From assembly GCF_034424175.1 (NCBI RefSeq), contig NZ_CP139986.1:124001-188000 (forward strand): DNA of 64,000 bases, read 5' to 3'. This DNA is from Kluyvera intermedia. GTDB taxonomy: Bacteria; Pseudomonadota; Gammaproteobacteria; Enterobacterales; Enterobacteriaceae. Below, piece by piece: positions 51,735 through 60,374 of this stretch. The notes under the pieces are model-generated. The model did not search any database, had not been told where the DNA came from, and saw only the letters and a list, made by a program, of their open reading frames with translations. Made by a program: the position numbers and the translations under genes. Position 1 is the stretch's first letter. Each line of letters begins with the position of its first letter.

Positions 51735-53771
51735 TCAGCGGTTACCGGCCCAAACCACCATGACTTTATCCTGTCCATTTTCACGAACAAAACCGTAGCC
51801 CTCAGGGAGGGAAAGCGTTGTCTGCTTCCCTGCGCCAATGGCCGGGTGACGGGCGCGGAACTGCCCGAGGGTTTGCCAGTGTGCCACGGTGTCCGCAGCG
51901 TGGCCCGTGACATCCTGCCAGTTCATCTGTGAACGCGTACCTTGCAGCGGGTCGGAACCGGTCGGGCCAAAGGGACGATTTGACTCATCGCCGTAGAAAA
52001 TCTGCACCGCACCGGGGGCTAAAAGTAGTAGTTCAGCCGCGTTGCCACCTTTCTCTCTGAACAGACGGGTATCGTGGGACGACAAATAGCTCAGCACGTT
52101 AAAGCTCTGAAGTTTCTCCGCCATCTGTTGCCAGGTGAGATCGATATTGGCCAGGCAGTCGGTGGCTTTCGCCGCTTGATCCTGATAATCGAAGTTGATC
52201 ATGGCGTCGAAGCCGTGGCGGTAATAATCGCTTTGCATGACGCCATGGCCCCAGGCTTCGCCGGTCATCCAGAACGGTGCATCGTCCAATGCTTTTTGTG
52301 GATTGGCCTTTTTCCACGCCGCCAGCGCTTTAATGGACTGCGTTTTTAACTGCTGCCATCCTGCCATTTCCACATGCTTGGCGGTATCCACGCGGAAGCC
52401 GTCAATACCGTAGTCCCGTACCCATTGGCTGAGCCAGTGTGTGAGGTAGTCGCGTGGCGTATAACCGTCGATGGCTTTCGCGTGAGTATCCGGCTTGTGG
52501 CGATAGAAATTGGGTAGTCCGCTTGGCGTAGTGGATTCCGTTTTCAGGTCAGGGAGGAAGGCCAGCGACATGGTCAAGTCGTCAAAGCCTGGGTTGTCGT
52601 AGTCACCGATATCCGTGCGGATCCATGCTTTGCCCCACCAGTTTTCCCACGCAGCTTTGTCGCTGAAATTGATGTAGTCGTTAAAGCTGTGCCAGCTCTG
52701 ACCGGGGCCGGGTTTCCAGTCGGTCCAGTGCTGGCCTAGCGTTTTGGTTATCTCATCACCTTGCAGATAGAGCGCGCCAAATTGGTACTGTTGCATATCG
52801 GCCAGTGTGGCGTAGCCGGTGTGGTTCATCACTACATCAAACAGAATACGGATGCCACGCTGGTGGGCGCCATCAACCAGCGCACGCAGGTCGTCTTCGG
52901 TACCCATATTGGCATCAAGTGTGCTCCAGTCCTGAGTGTAGTAGCCGTGATAGGCATAATGTGGGAAATCGCCTTTGGTACCGCCACCGACCCAGCCGTG
53001 TATTTGCTCCAGCGGTGAGCTTATCCACAGTGCGTTGACCCCTAGCTGTTGCAGATAGTCGAGCTTGCTGGTGAGTCCTTTAAGATCGCCACCGTGGAAG
53101 GTGCCAATTTCCTGCATACCGTCTTTATGGCGGCCATAGCTATTGTCGTTGCGGGTGTCGCCGTTGACGAAACGGTCGGTCAGCACGAAATAGACCGTGG
53201 CGTTGTGCCAGTTAAAGGGCGCCGTTTTTTCGGTATCAGCACTTTCCAGCAACAGTAAACCGTTGCTGTGCTCAGCGGGTTGTAAGGTGATTTTTCCCTG
53301 GGTGACGATGGCCGTCTGGCCGCTGTAGAAATCGCGGACGTGGCTGCCTTCAGCAAAGGTCTGGCCGACATCCAGCGTCAATGGTTTACCGTCCCAACGC
53401 GGACACTGGCGAACGTTAACCTGCTTGGTGCTGCTCTCGGAGGCGCTGTTGACGGCAATAGTCAGCGTAGGCGTGCCGGAGCGGGTATCGACTTCCAGCG
53501 TATAGGTACCCTCACGGAACAGTCGCCACTGCGGTGCTTTCCCCTTACACGGTTCCAGAGAGAGCATTTGGTTCAGGCGAATCGCGGAAGAGGGCTGCCA
53601 GCACTGTTGGTCAAAATTTAGTCTGAGAGGGCGAGTATCCTTTGTGAGCGTTTTTTGACTAGTGAATTTTCCCGTTCCATCGGCTGAAAAGGCAGGGAAG
53701 TCATCAGTCGTCCAGCTTGCTGCGCTCGCGAAAACGGGTATCAGTAACGGAAGGATGGCTGCGAGTTTCAT
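51735..53771 (-). CDS. malS: Periplasmic alpha-amylase
   Basis: Periplasmic GH13 amylase that cuts long maltodextrins, mainly to maltohexaose, for uptake by the maltose system. 678 aa (E. coli 676). A signal peptide ends near residue 17 (LLIPVFASA). The N-terminal carbohydrate-binding-like part covers about 18-190. The catalytic barrel follows: DVVMNHTG, GFRVDTAKHVE (nucleophile Asp), MTGEAWGHG (acid Glu) and LSSHDTRLF. The cysteines expected for its disulfides are present. The frame opens at 53840, but the signal peptide fixes the start at 53771. Confidence 0.95.
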   Translation of the reverse strand: MKLAAILPLLIPVFASAASWTTDDFPAFSADGTGKFTSQKTLTKDTRPLRLNFDQQCWQPSSAIRLNQMLSLEPCKGKAPQWRLFREGTYTLEVDTRSGTPTLTIAVNSASESSTKQVNVRQCPRWDGKPLTLDVGQTFAEGSHVRDFYSGQTAIVTQGKITLQPAEHSNGLLLLESADTEKTAPFNWHNATVYFVLTDRFVNGDTRNDNSYGRHKDGMQEIGTFHGGDLKGLTSKLDYLQQLGVNALWISSPLEQIHGWVGGGTKGDFPHYAYHGYYTQDWSTLDANMGTEDDLRALVDGAHQRGIRILFDVVMNHTGYATLADMQQYQFGALYLQGDEITKTLGQHWTDWKPGPGQSWHSFNDYINFSDKAAWENWWGKAWIRTDIGDYDNPGFDDLTMSLAFLPDLKTESTTPSGLPNFYRHKPDTHAKAIDGYTPRDYLTHWLSQWVRDYGIDGFRVDTAKHVEMAGWQQLKTQSIKALAAWKKANPQKALDDAPFWMTGEAWGHGVMQSDYYRHGFDAMINFDYQDQAAKATDCLANIDLTWQQMAEKLQSFNVLSYLSSHDTRLFREKGGNAAELLLLAPGAVQIFYGDESNRPFGPTGSDPLQGTRSQMNWQDVTGHAADTVAHWQTLGQFRARHPAIGAGKQTTLSLPEGYGFVRENGQDKVMVVWAGNR

Positions 53772-54078
53772 TCCAATATCCTGTGCCAGAAGGTTTTTAC
53801 TTAGTGTGCCAGCCAGGAGTTGTGCTGTTATCCTCCCCACGCCAGGAGGAGGGAAAGGGCTGAGTGATGGCGGTCAAAAAATGAACTAAAATGAGAGCTG
53901 TTCGGCATTTTGTCAGTGTGAATTGCCATATGCTGAATCGCGTCCGGTAGGCCGTTTCAGAATCGGACTATTTCTTAGACGTGCGTTTTTGGGCTATTTT
54001 TGCTATAATTTGAGATTAAGCTCTCAATTTTATTAAATAAGAAGGCGTTGGAATGATTGCATCCGACCAGGAGACCTA
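53772..54078. promoter_or_regulatory. malS-bax divergent region with candidate MalT boxes
   Basis: Two sequences near the MalT box (GGGGA[T/G]GAGG) lie 58-81 nt upstream of malS: GGGGAGGATA on the minus strand (53838-53829, 8 of 10) and CAGGAGGAGG on the plus strand (53843-53852, 8 of 10). malS belongs to the MalT regulon in E. coli. On the plus strand an extended -10, TGCTATAAT (54001-54009), serves bax. The rest holds nothing I can name. Confidence 0.5.
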
Positions 54079-54079
54079 A
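54053..54079 (+). CDS. Possible eight-codon upstream ORF coupled to bax
   Basis: ATG at 54053 opens MIASDQET and stops at TAA 54077-54079, whose last base is the first base of the bax ATG (TAATG). AAGGC lies about 9 nt before it. The bax ribosome site GGAG lies inside this short frame, so its translation could affect bax initiation. No function is known; it may be chance. Confidence 0.35.
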   Translation: MIASDQET

Positions 54080-54918
54080 TGATATCGACTCCCATTCGAC
54101 GATATGGGGCCGCGATTCTCATGTTACTCATCTGCACATTTTCAGGTGGGGTGTTCGCAAAAACACACACGGTAACAAAGCATCAAAAAGCCTCGGTAAC
54201 CAAGCATCAAAAAGCTTCGGTAAAAAAGATAAGTTATAAAAAGGCCAGCAGTAAACAAGAGTATTCTCGCAATAGTGTAAAGAGTAGTTCACTTCCTGAT
54301 TTGCGAAAATACCCTTCCGGAACACCAAGGAAACGCGCGTTTCTCCGGACGGTAATGCCTTATATCACGAGTCAAAATGCTGCCATCACCGCAGATCGTA
54401 ACTGGTTGGTTTCCAAGCAGTACGAAGGCCGTTGGTCGCCGACTGAGCGTGCGCGTCTGAAAGACATTGCTGCTCGTTATAAAGTCAGCTGGAACGGCAA
54501 TACGCGTAAAGTGCCATGGAATTCGCTGCTTGAACGTGTCGATATTATCCCAGGTAGCATGGTAGCCACCATGGCTGCGGCAGAAAGCGGTTGGGGTACA
54601 TCAAAACTGGCGCGTAACAACAACAACCTGTTCGGCATGAAATGCGGTAGAGGTTGTGGCGCAGGTGCAATGAACGGCTATACCCGATTTGATTCGGTGA
54701 AAGAGTCAGTGCAGGCGTATGCGAGAAACCTGAATACGCACCCGGCTTACTCCTCATTCCGTAAATCACGCGCACAGCTGCGTAAAACGGATCAGGAAGT
54801 CACCGCAACGGCGATGATTCATAAGCTGAAAGGCTATTCGACCAAAGGCTCCAGCTACAACGATTACCTGTTTGCGATGTATCAGGATAATCAGCGTCTG
54901 ATTGCTGCACATATGTAA
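54079..54918 (+). CDS. bax: Bax, exported glucosaminidase-family protein
   Basis: A 279-aa protein with an N-terminal signal peptide (about 1-27, MLLICTFSGGVFA). A basic linker (about 28-75) with the tandem octad VTKHQKAS repeated twice follows, then an N-acetylglucosaminidase domain (FlgJ/LytF glucosaminidase type, about 140-275). The latter shows IIPGSMVATMAAAESGWGTSKLARNNNNLFGMKC, with the catalytic Glu in AAESGWG. A role in peptidoglycan cleavage is inferred from the family; no phenotype is well established. The DNA repeat behind the octads (54172-54219) could vary in copy number. Confidence 0.9.
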   Translation: MISTPIRRYGAAILMLLICTFSGGVFAKTHTVTKHQKASVTKHQKASVKKISYKKASSKQEYSRNSVKSSSLPDLRKYPSGTPRKRAFLRTVMPYITSQNAAITADRNWLVSKQYEGRWSPTERARLKDIAARYKVSWNGNTRKVPWNSLLERVDIIPGSMVATMAAAESGWGTSKLARNNNNLFGMKCGRGCGAGAMNGYTRFDSVKESVQAYARNLNTHPAYSSFRKSRAQLRKTDQEVTATAMIHKLKGYSTKGSSYNDYLFAMYQDNQRLIAAHM

Positions 54919-54934
54919 TGGTTTACTGAATAGT

Positions 54935-54967
54935 AAAAAAGCCTTCCAGCGATGGAAGGCTTTTTTG
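54935..54967. terminator. Bidirectional terminator bax / xylR
   Basis: A 14-bp stem AAAAAAGCCTTCCA/TGGAAGGCTTTTTT (54935-54948 with 54953-54966) with a GCGA loop lies between converging genes. Confidence 0.92.
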
Positions 54968-54983
54968 TTTGCGACGAGACAGA

Positions 54984-56168
54984 CTAAGCCTGAATCAACG
55001 CCTCACTATGCTGCTCGCGGTACTCCTTCGGCGTAGTGTCATACTCTTTCTTAAACACCGAATAAAAATACTGTAGCGACGGGTAGCCGCACATCTGTGA
55101 GATTTCATTTATTGATAGCGATGTCGAGACCAGCAGGCTGCGCGCTTTCTCGAGCTTCTCGCTGTGGATCACGGCGTGGATGGTTTCACCCACTTCCTCT
55201 TTGAAACGTTTCTCAAGGTTAGAACGGGAAATGCCAACCGAATCCAGCACCTGCTCAACCTTAATCCCCTTACAGGCATTATTGCGGATATAGTGCATGG
55301 CCTGAATGACCGCCGGGTCGTTTAACGAACGGTAATCCGTTGAGCGGCGTTCCATTACGCGCATCGGTGGCACCAACACGCGCTGGAGCGGTAATGCTTC
55401 GTTGTCGAGCAGTCGCTGCATCAACTTCGCCGCCTGGTAGCCCATCTGCCTTGCGCCTTGGGCAACCGACGAGAGAGCCACGCGGGAGAGATAGCGGGTA
55501 AGTTCTTCATTATCAATCCCAATGACGCATAGCTTCTCTGGCACCGGAATATGCAGATGCTCGCAGGCCTGTAGCACATGGCGTGCTCGGGAGTCAGTTA
55601 CTGCGATAATGCCCGTTTGCGGTGGCAACGTTTGCAGCCAGTCGGCCAGTCGATTCTGTGCATGCTGCCAGTTTTCCGGTGCAGTTTGCTGACCCTGGTA
55701 AATCACCCCACGGTACTTCTCTTTAGCAACAATTTGGCTAAATGCGTATTCACGCTCCTCAGCCCAGCGGTTACCGCTGGTGGAAGGCAGGCCATAGAAT
55801 GCAAAGCGATGAACCCCTTTTTCCTTCAAATGCAAAAAGGCGCTTTCAACCAGCGCGTAGTTATCGGTCGCAATGTAATGGACTGGGGGATACTGTTCCT
55901 GCCGATGGTAGGAGCCGCCAACGCCGACAATAGGCACGTCAACATCGGTGAGTAAGGCTTCTATTGTTGGGTCATCGTAGTCGGCGATAACGCCGTCGCC
56001 GAGCCATTCTTTGATGTTCTCAATACGTGCGCGGAAATCTTCTTCAATGAAGATATCCCACTCGGATTGTGACGCCTGTAAGTATTCGCCCACCCCTTCA
56101 ACCACCTGGCGGTCAAAAGCTTTGTTGGCATTAAATAACAGCGTGACACGATGACGTTTTCCAAACAT
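54984..56168 (-). CDS. xylR: Xylose operon activator XylR
   Basis: D-xylose-binding AraC-family activator of xylAB and xylFGH. 394 aa (E. coli 392). The N-terminal LacI/periplasmic-binding-like domain (about 1-275) starts MFGKRHRVTLLFNANKAFDRQ and contains VPIVGVGGSYH and VCVIGIDNEEL. The C-terminal AraC helix-turn-helix pair (about 285-390) has CKGIKVEQVLDSVGISRSNLEKRFKEEVG and SINEISQMCGYPSLQYFYSVFKKEYDTTPKEYR. It follows xylH after 70 nt that contain a hairpin, so read-through from xylFGH is likely. Confidence 0.96.
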   Translation of the reverse strand: MFGKRHRVTLLFNANKAFDRQVVEGVGEYLQASQSEWDIFIEEDFRARIENIKEWLGDGVIADYDDPTIEALLTDVDVPIVGVGGSYHRQEQYPPVHYIATDNYALVESAFLHLKEKGVHRFAFYGLPSTSGNRWAEEREYAFSQIVAKEKYRGVIYQGQQTAPENWQHAQNRLADWLQTLPPQTGIIAVTDSRARHVLQACEHLHIPVPEKLCVIGIDNEELTRYLSRVALSSVAQGARQMGYQAAKLMQRLLDNEALPLQRVLVPPMRVMERRSTDYRSLNDPAVIQAMHYIRNNACKGIKVEQVLDSVGISRSNLEKRFKEEVGETIHAVIHSEKLEKARSLLVSTSLSINEISQMCGYPSLQYFYSVFKKEYDTTPKEYREQHSEALIQA

Positions 56169-56197
56169 GGTTCAGGGTTCCTCGTGAATCATGAGGG

Positions 56198-56225
56198 GTG
56201 TTGCCAAAGGGGTCTCTGGCAACAC
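56198..56225 (-). other. Intercistronic hairpin xylH-xylR
   Basis: A 9-bp perfect stem GTGTTGCCA/TGGCAACAC (56198-56206 with 56217-56225) with a 10-nt loop and no T tract lies in the 70-nt gap. It could lower read-through into xylR or stabilise the xylFGH message. Confidence 0.5.
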
Positions 56226-56238
56226 CACGGTCTGGCAA

Positions 56239-57420
56239 TTACGCGCGCCGTTTGGTGGCAGAGTCCATCCACACGGCCAGCAGTAAAATCGCACCTTTGA
56301 CGATATATTGCCAGAAAGTAGGGACGTCCATCATACTCATTCCGTTGTCGAGCGACGCCATAATAAATGCGCCCATGACGGCACCGGCAACGCTACCGAC
56401 ACCGCCTGCCAGGCTGGTGCCGCCGATAACGCATGCGGCGATAGCATCCAGTTCAGCGATATTCCCCGCCGACGGCGATCCTGCCCCCAGGCGGGAGCTG
56501 AGGATAAGCCCGGCAATCGCTACCATCAGGCCATTAATGGCAAATACCGCCAGCTTGTTGCGCTCAACGTTAATCCCTGACAGTCGTGCAGCCTCAATAT
56601 TACCGCCGATGGCGTAGATGCGCCGACCAAATGCGGTGCGCATGGCCATGAACATTCCGCCAAGCATCAGCAGTGTTAATAGCAGGACTGGGGTAGGTAC
56701 GCCACGATAGTCATTGAGCAGCCAGATTGCGCCTAATACGATAACCGCCGTGAGCGCCTGGCGGCCAACCATGCCCGTTGAGGCGGGTGTGGTGAGCCCC
56801 AGCGTCTGACGACGTGCCCGCCCGCGCCACTGCCAGGCGACAAACGCCATCAGCCCAATAGCGCCAAAGGTAAAGCCAATACCGTTAGGCAGATAACTCT
56901 GGCCGATTTGCGACATCGCCGCGCTGGTTGGCGAAACCGTGGTGCCGTTAGTGATACCAATCAGGATGCCACGGAAAGCGAGCATCCCGGCAAGGGTGAC
57001 AATAAACGACGGCACTTTACGGTAGGCGACCCACCATCCATTCCATGCCCCCAGTAGCAGGCCCATGACCAGCGTCACGACGATGGTAAGAGGCAATGGC
57101 CAGCCGAACCAGACGTCAAAAATAGCCGCTGCACCGCCCAATAACCCCATCATCGAGCCGACAGACAAATCAATTTCGGCGGAGATAATAACGAACACCA
57201 TACCGACAGCCAGAATGCCGGTAATCGCGGTTTGACGCAGAAGGTTAGACACATTACGCGCGCTAAGATAGGCGCCGTCAGTGGTCCAGGTGAAGAACAG
57301 CATAATCATCACAATGGCGGCGATCATAACGAAAACCTGTAAATTCAATGATTTCAGCCGCAGCATCGGGGTCGGTGCAGGGGCAGCCAGTTTGAGTTCA
57401 GACGGATTGTTTTTCGACAT
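56239..57420 (-). CDS. xylH: D-xylose ABC transporter permease
   Basis: Inner-membrane channel subunit of the high-affinity xylose importer. 393 aa with about ten hydrophobic helices, BPD_transp_2 family (RbsC, AraH relatives). The family block SVGSMMGLLGGAAAIFDVW lies near 95-115 and GGTSLAGGVGSVAGAVMGAFIMASLDNGMSM near 345-375. It overlaps the end of xylG by 23 nt. Confidence 0.96.
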   Translation of the reverse strand: MSKNNPSELKLAAPAPTPMLRLKSLNLQVFVMIAAIVMIMLFFTWTTDGAYLSARNVSNLLRQTAITGILAVGMVFVIISAEIDLSVGSMMGLLGGAAAIFDVWFGWPLPLTIVVTLVMGLLLGAWNGWWVAYRKVPSFIVTLAGMLAFRGILIGITNGTTVSPTSAAMSQIGQSYLPNGIGFTFGAIGLMAFVAWQWRGRARRQTLGLTTPASTGMVGRQALTAVIVLGAIWLLNDYRGVPTPVLLLTLLMLGGMFMAMRTAFGRRIYAIGGNIEAARLSGINVERNKLAVFAINGLMVAIAGLILSSRLGAGSPSAGNIAELDAIAACVIGGTSLAGGVGSVAGAVMGAFIMASLDNGMSMMDVPTFWQYIVKGAILLLAVWMDSATKRRA

Positions 57421-58939
57421 GGCGTTCGCTCCTTAAGGCGGCTTCCATCACTTGTTCCTGGGTCAGGTTATGGTTCACCAGGTTGGCTTTGAGTTTTCCT
57501 TCGTGCATCACCAGCACGCGGTCGCTCAACCCCAGCACTTCCGGTAATTCAGAGGAGATCACGATGACGGCAATGCCTTGCTGCACCAGTTGGTTGATCA
57601 GTTTGTAGATTTCGTATTTCGCGCCGATATCGATGCCGCGGGTGGGTTCGTCGAGGATCAAAATGCGTGGGTTTAGCAGAAGGCAGCGCGCCAGTATCGC
57701 CTTCTGCTGATTGCCGCCGCTCAGGCGCCCAATGGCGAGATCCGGCGAAGATGTTTTTACCTTCAGACGCTGGATGGACTGCAAAATACACTGCTGCTCT
57801 TTGGCATCGTCGAGGCTGCTTAGGGCGCCGCTAAAGTCGCTCAGTGCGGCGAGCGTAATGTTTTTACCCACCGCCATCACCGGCACGATTCCGTCTTTTT
57901 TACGGTCTTCTGGCACCATCGCGATACCGTGAGCGATGGCTTGCTGGCAGTTGTGGATATTGACCTGATGACCATCAATAAAGATTTTGCCTTCCCATCG
58001 GCCGCGCCAGACACCAAACAGGCACTGTACCGCCTCGGTTCGCCCTGCGCCGACCAGCCCGGCGATGCCGAGAATCTCCCCGCGCTTGAGGCTAAATGAG
58101 ATGTCGTTAACGCGCTTGATGTGGCGGTTTACGGGATGCCAGGCGGTGAGATTTTCTACCCGTAGGATCTCGTCACCGGCAGTATGGGGTTCATTCGGAT
58201 AAAGTGCGGTCAGTTCGCGTCCGACCATCATGGTGATGATGTCATCTTCGCTCATGCTGCTGGCATCACGGGTACCGATATGCTGACCGTCGCGAATCAC
58301 GCAGATGGTGTCGGAAATAGCTTTCACTTCGTTGAGTTTGTGCGAGATATAGACGCAGGCGATACCGTGGTTTTGCAGGTCGCGAATAATATCCAGCAGA
58401 ATGGCGGTTTCCTGCTCGGTGAGCGATGCGGTGGGTTCATCCAGAATCAACAGGCGCACTTGTTTATTAAGTGCTTTGGCGATTTCCACCAATTGCTGCT
58501 GGCCGAGCCCTAAATCGCCCACCCGGGTATCCGGTGAAATGGCTAGGTTGACCTGGGCCAGTAGCTTCTGGCAGCGCAGCGTCATGGTGTCGTAATCGAG
58601 TACGCCGTGACGGCTGATTTCAGTGCCGAGGAAGATATTCTCCAGCACGGTCAGATGCTTCACCAGCGCCAGCTCCTGGTGAATAATGGCGATACCCTTG
58701 CGTTCGGTATCGCGAATATGGCTGGGTTGTAGGGTCTCCCCGGCAAAAATAATCTCACCGTCATAACTGCCATGAGGATAAATACCGCATAGCACCTTCA
58801 TTAAGGTCGATTTGCCAGAACCGTTCTCACCGCAGAGCGAAACGACCTCGCCTGGGTTTAATCTTAAGCTGACATTATCGATAGCCTTAACCACCCCGAA
58901 GGTTTTGGTAATGCTCTTCATTTCGAGTAAATACGGCAT
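57398..58939 (-). CDS. xylG: D-xylose ABC transporter ATP-binding protein
   Basis: Cytoplasmic ATPase with two ABC domains, 513 aa as in E. coli. The first domain has Walker A GENGSGKST (about 38-46), signature LGLGQQQLVEIAKAL and Walker B LLILDEPTASL. The second has GLVGAGRTE in place of a full Walker A, LSGGNQQKAILARCLL and ILILDEPTRGID, as usual in the sugar-importer (RbsA/XylG) class. The start MPYLLEMKS is chosen; a 26-codon upstream extension is not conserved. It lies between xylF and xylH. Confidence 0.96.
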   Translation of the reverse strand: MPYLLEMKSITKTFGVVKAIDNVSLRLNPGEVVSLCGENGSGKSTLMKVLCGIYPHGSYDGEIIFAGETLQPSHIRDTERKGIAIIHQELALVKHLTVLENIFLGTEISRHGVLDYDTMTLRCQKLLAQVNLAISPDTRVGDLGLGQQQLVEIAKALNKQVRLLILDEPTASLTEQETAILLDIIRDLQNHGIACVYISHKLNEVKAISDTICVIRDGQHIGTRDASSMSEDDIITMMVGRELTALYPNEPHTAGDEILRVENLTAWHPVNRHIKRVNDISFSLKRGEILGIAGLVGAGRTEAVQCLFGVWRGRWEGKIFIDGHQVNIHNCQQAIAHGIAMVPEDRKKDGIVPVMAVGKNITLAALSDFSGALSSLDDAKEQQCILQSIQRLKVKTSSPDLAIGRLSGGNQQKAILARCLLLNPRILILDEPTRGIDIGAKYEIYKLINQLVQQGIAVIVISSELPEVLGLSDRVLVMHEGKLKANLVNHNLTQEQVMEAALRSERHVEKQSV

Positions 58940-59022
58940 ATATGCTTGTGCTCCGCGTAAGCCTGGTTGTCGACACCATCTCAACAGCCAAGCCGCCCCA
59001 GCGTTGTGCCGGGGCATGCCAT

Positions 59023-60015
59023 TTAGAGTTCGCTTTTCTTATGGAAACCATCTTTTACGACGGTCTCGTCAATATTGGTTTTATTGACTTCAATCGGGGT
59101 AAGCAGGCGGGATGGAACGTCTTTCAGACCATTATTCAACGTGGCATCAGCCTTGGGTTGCTGCCCATTGCCTAGCTCGACGGCAATTTCGGCGGCACTG
59201 TTTGCCAGCAGGGTGATCGGCTTATACACGGTCATGGTCTGCGTACCGTTGATGATGCGTTTGATACCTGCCAGGTCAGCATCCTGACCGGAAATCGCCA
59301 CTTTACCTGCCAGGCCTTGTGCGCTCAACGCCTGGATAGCACCGCCTGCGGTGGCGTCGTTTGAGGCAACAACGGCATCCACTTTGTTATTGTTAGCTGT
59401 CAGCGCATTCTCCATAATCTTCAATGCGTTTTCCGGCAGCCAGCCGTCAACCCATTGATCGCCAACAACCTTAATTTTGCCGTCATCAATATACGGTTTT
59501 AATACTTTCATCTGACCGGCGCGGAAAAGTTTGGCATTATTATCAACCGGCGAACCACCCATCAGGAAATAATTTCCTTGAGGAACCTGATTAACTAAAC
59601 TTTGGGCCTGCATTTCGCCGACCTTTTCGTTATCGAAAGAAATATAAAAATCGATATCTGCGTTATTAATCATACGGTCATAGGCTAATACTTTAATGCC
59701 TTCTTGTTTGGCCTCTTTAATTACATTGCTAAGTACCTGACCGTTATAAGGAATAATAACCAGAACATCGACGCCACGGTTGATCATATTTTCAATCTGC
59801 GACATTTGCGTCTCTTCGTTGCCGTTTGCTGATTGGACGAAGACTTTTGCGCCCAGTTGCTCGGCTTTATTCACAAAGATATCGCGGTCTTTTTGCCAGC
59901 GTTCAAGGCGCAGATCATCAATAGCCATGCCGATTTTTACTTCTTTGGCGCTGCTTGCCATGCTGGTCAGGAGTAATGACGCACAGAGTGTGAGGCAAAG
60001 GTTCTTTATCTTCAT
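59023..60015 (-). CDS. xylF: D-xylose-binding periplasmic protein
   Basis: Substrate-binding protein of the XylFGH importer. 330 aa, E. coli length. The signal peptide covers about 1-23 (CLTLCASLLLTSMASSA). The mature protein starts KEVKIGMAIDDLRLERWQKD, and SGQDADLAGIKRIINGTQTMTVYKP forms part of the sugar pocket. The open frame starts 35 codons earlier, but the signal peptide and AAGG upstream of 60015 fix this start. It is the first gene of xylFGH. Confidence 0.96.
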   Translation of the reverse strand: MKIKNLCLTLCASLLLTSMASSAKEVKIGMAIDDLRLERWQKDRDIFVNKAEQLGAKVFVQSANGNEETQMSQIENMINRGVDVLVIIPYNGQVLSNVIKEAKQEGIKVLAYDRMINNADIDFYISFDNEKVGEMQAQSLVNQVPQGNYFLMGGSPVDNNAKLFRAGQMKVLKPYIDDGKIKVVGDQWVDGWLPENALKIMENALTANNNKVDAVVASNDATAGGAIQALSAQGLAGKVAISGQDADLAGIKRIINGTQTMTVYKPITLLANSAAEIAVELGNGQQPKADATLNNGLKDVPSRLLTPIEVNKTNIDETVVKDGFHKKSEL

Positions 60016-60374
60016 AATCGTAATGCCTTCTGTAGGGGTAAGGTGGTGAGATTGGCGATAAAAGAAACAGAGATGACTTAACACGCAGCAAATTTTTAAC
60101 ATGTTAATCGTGGCTGGCAATTACAGATTTTTATCTTCCCATTACGATATTTGGTTTAATTGCTAAATTTTGACCGCGATCTGATTTTAAAATTATCAAA
60201 TGCAAGAATTACCGAGTTAAAGGAAGCGAGATCCCTATTTATTTTGCGAGCCAGCGCACATTTGTGGATTCTCTTAATACCAGTGTGAAATAACGTAATT
60301 GAGCAACGGCAATTCAGAATTCAGTATGACAACACGAAGTCTTCCTCGTCGCCTGTCAGATTATGGAGTTCATT
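60016..60374. promoter_or_regulatory. xylFGH-xylAB divergent control region
   Basis: 359 nt between xylF and xylA. A CRP site candidate, TGCGA-GCCAGC-GCACA (60245-60260), is almost the one I know from the E. coli xylA promoter. Downstream of it, CTCTTAATAC...GTAATTGAGC (about 60272-60305) resembles the XylR site I_A. The half of the region toward xylF is AT-rich and should hold the xylF promoter and a second XylR site, which I cannot place exactly. Confidence 0.7.
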
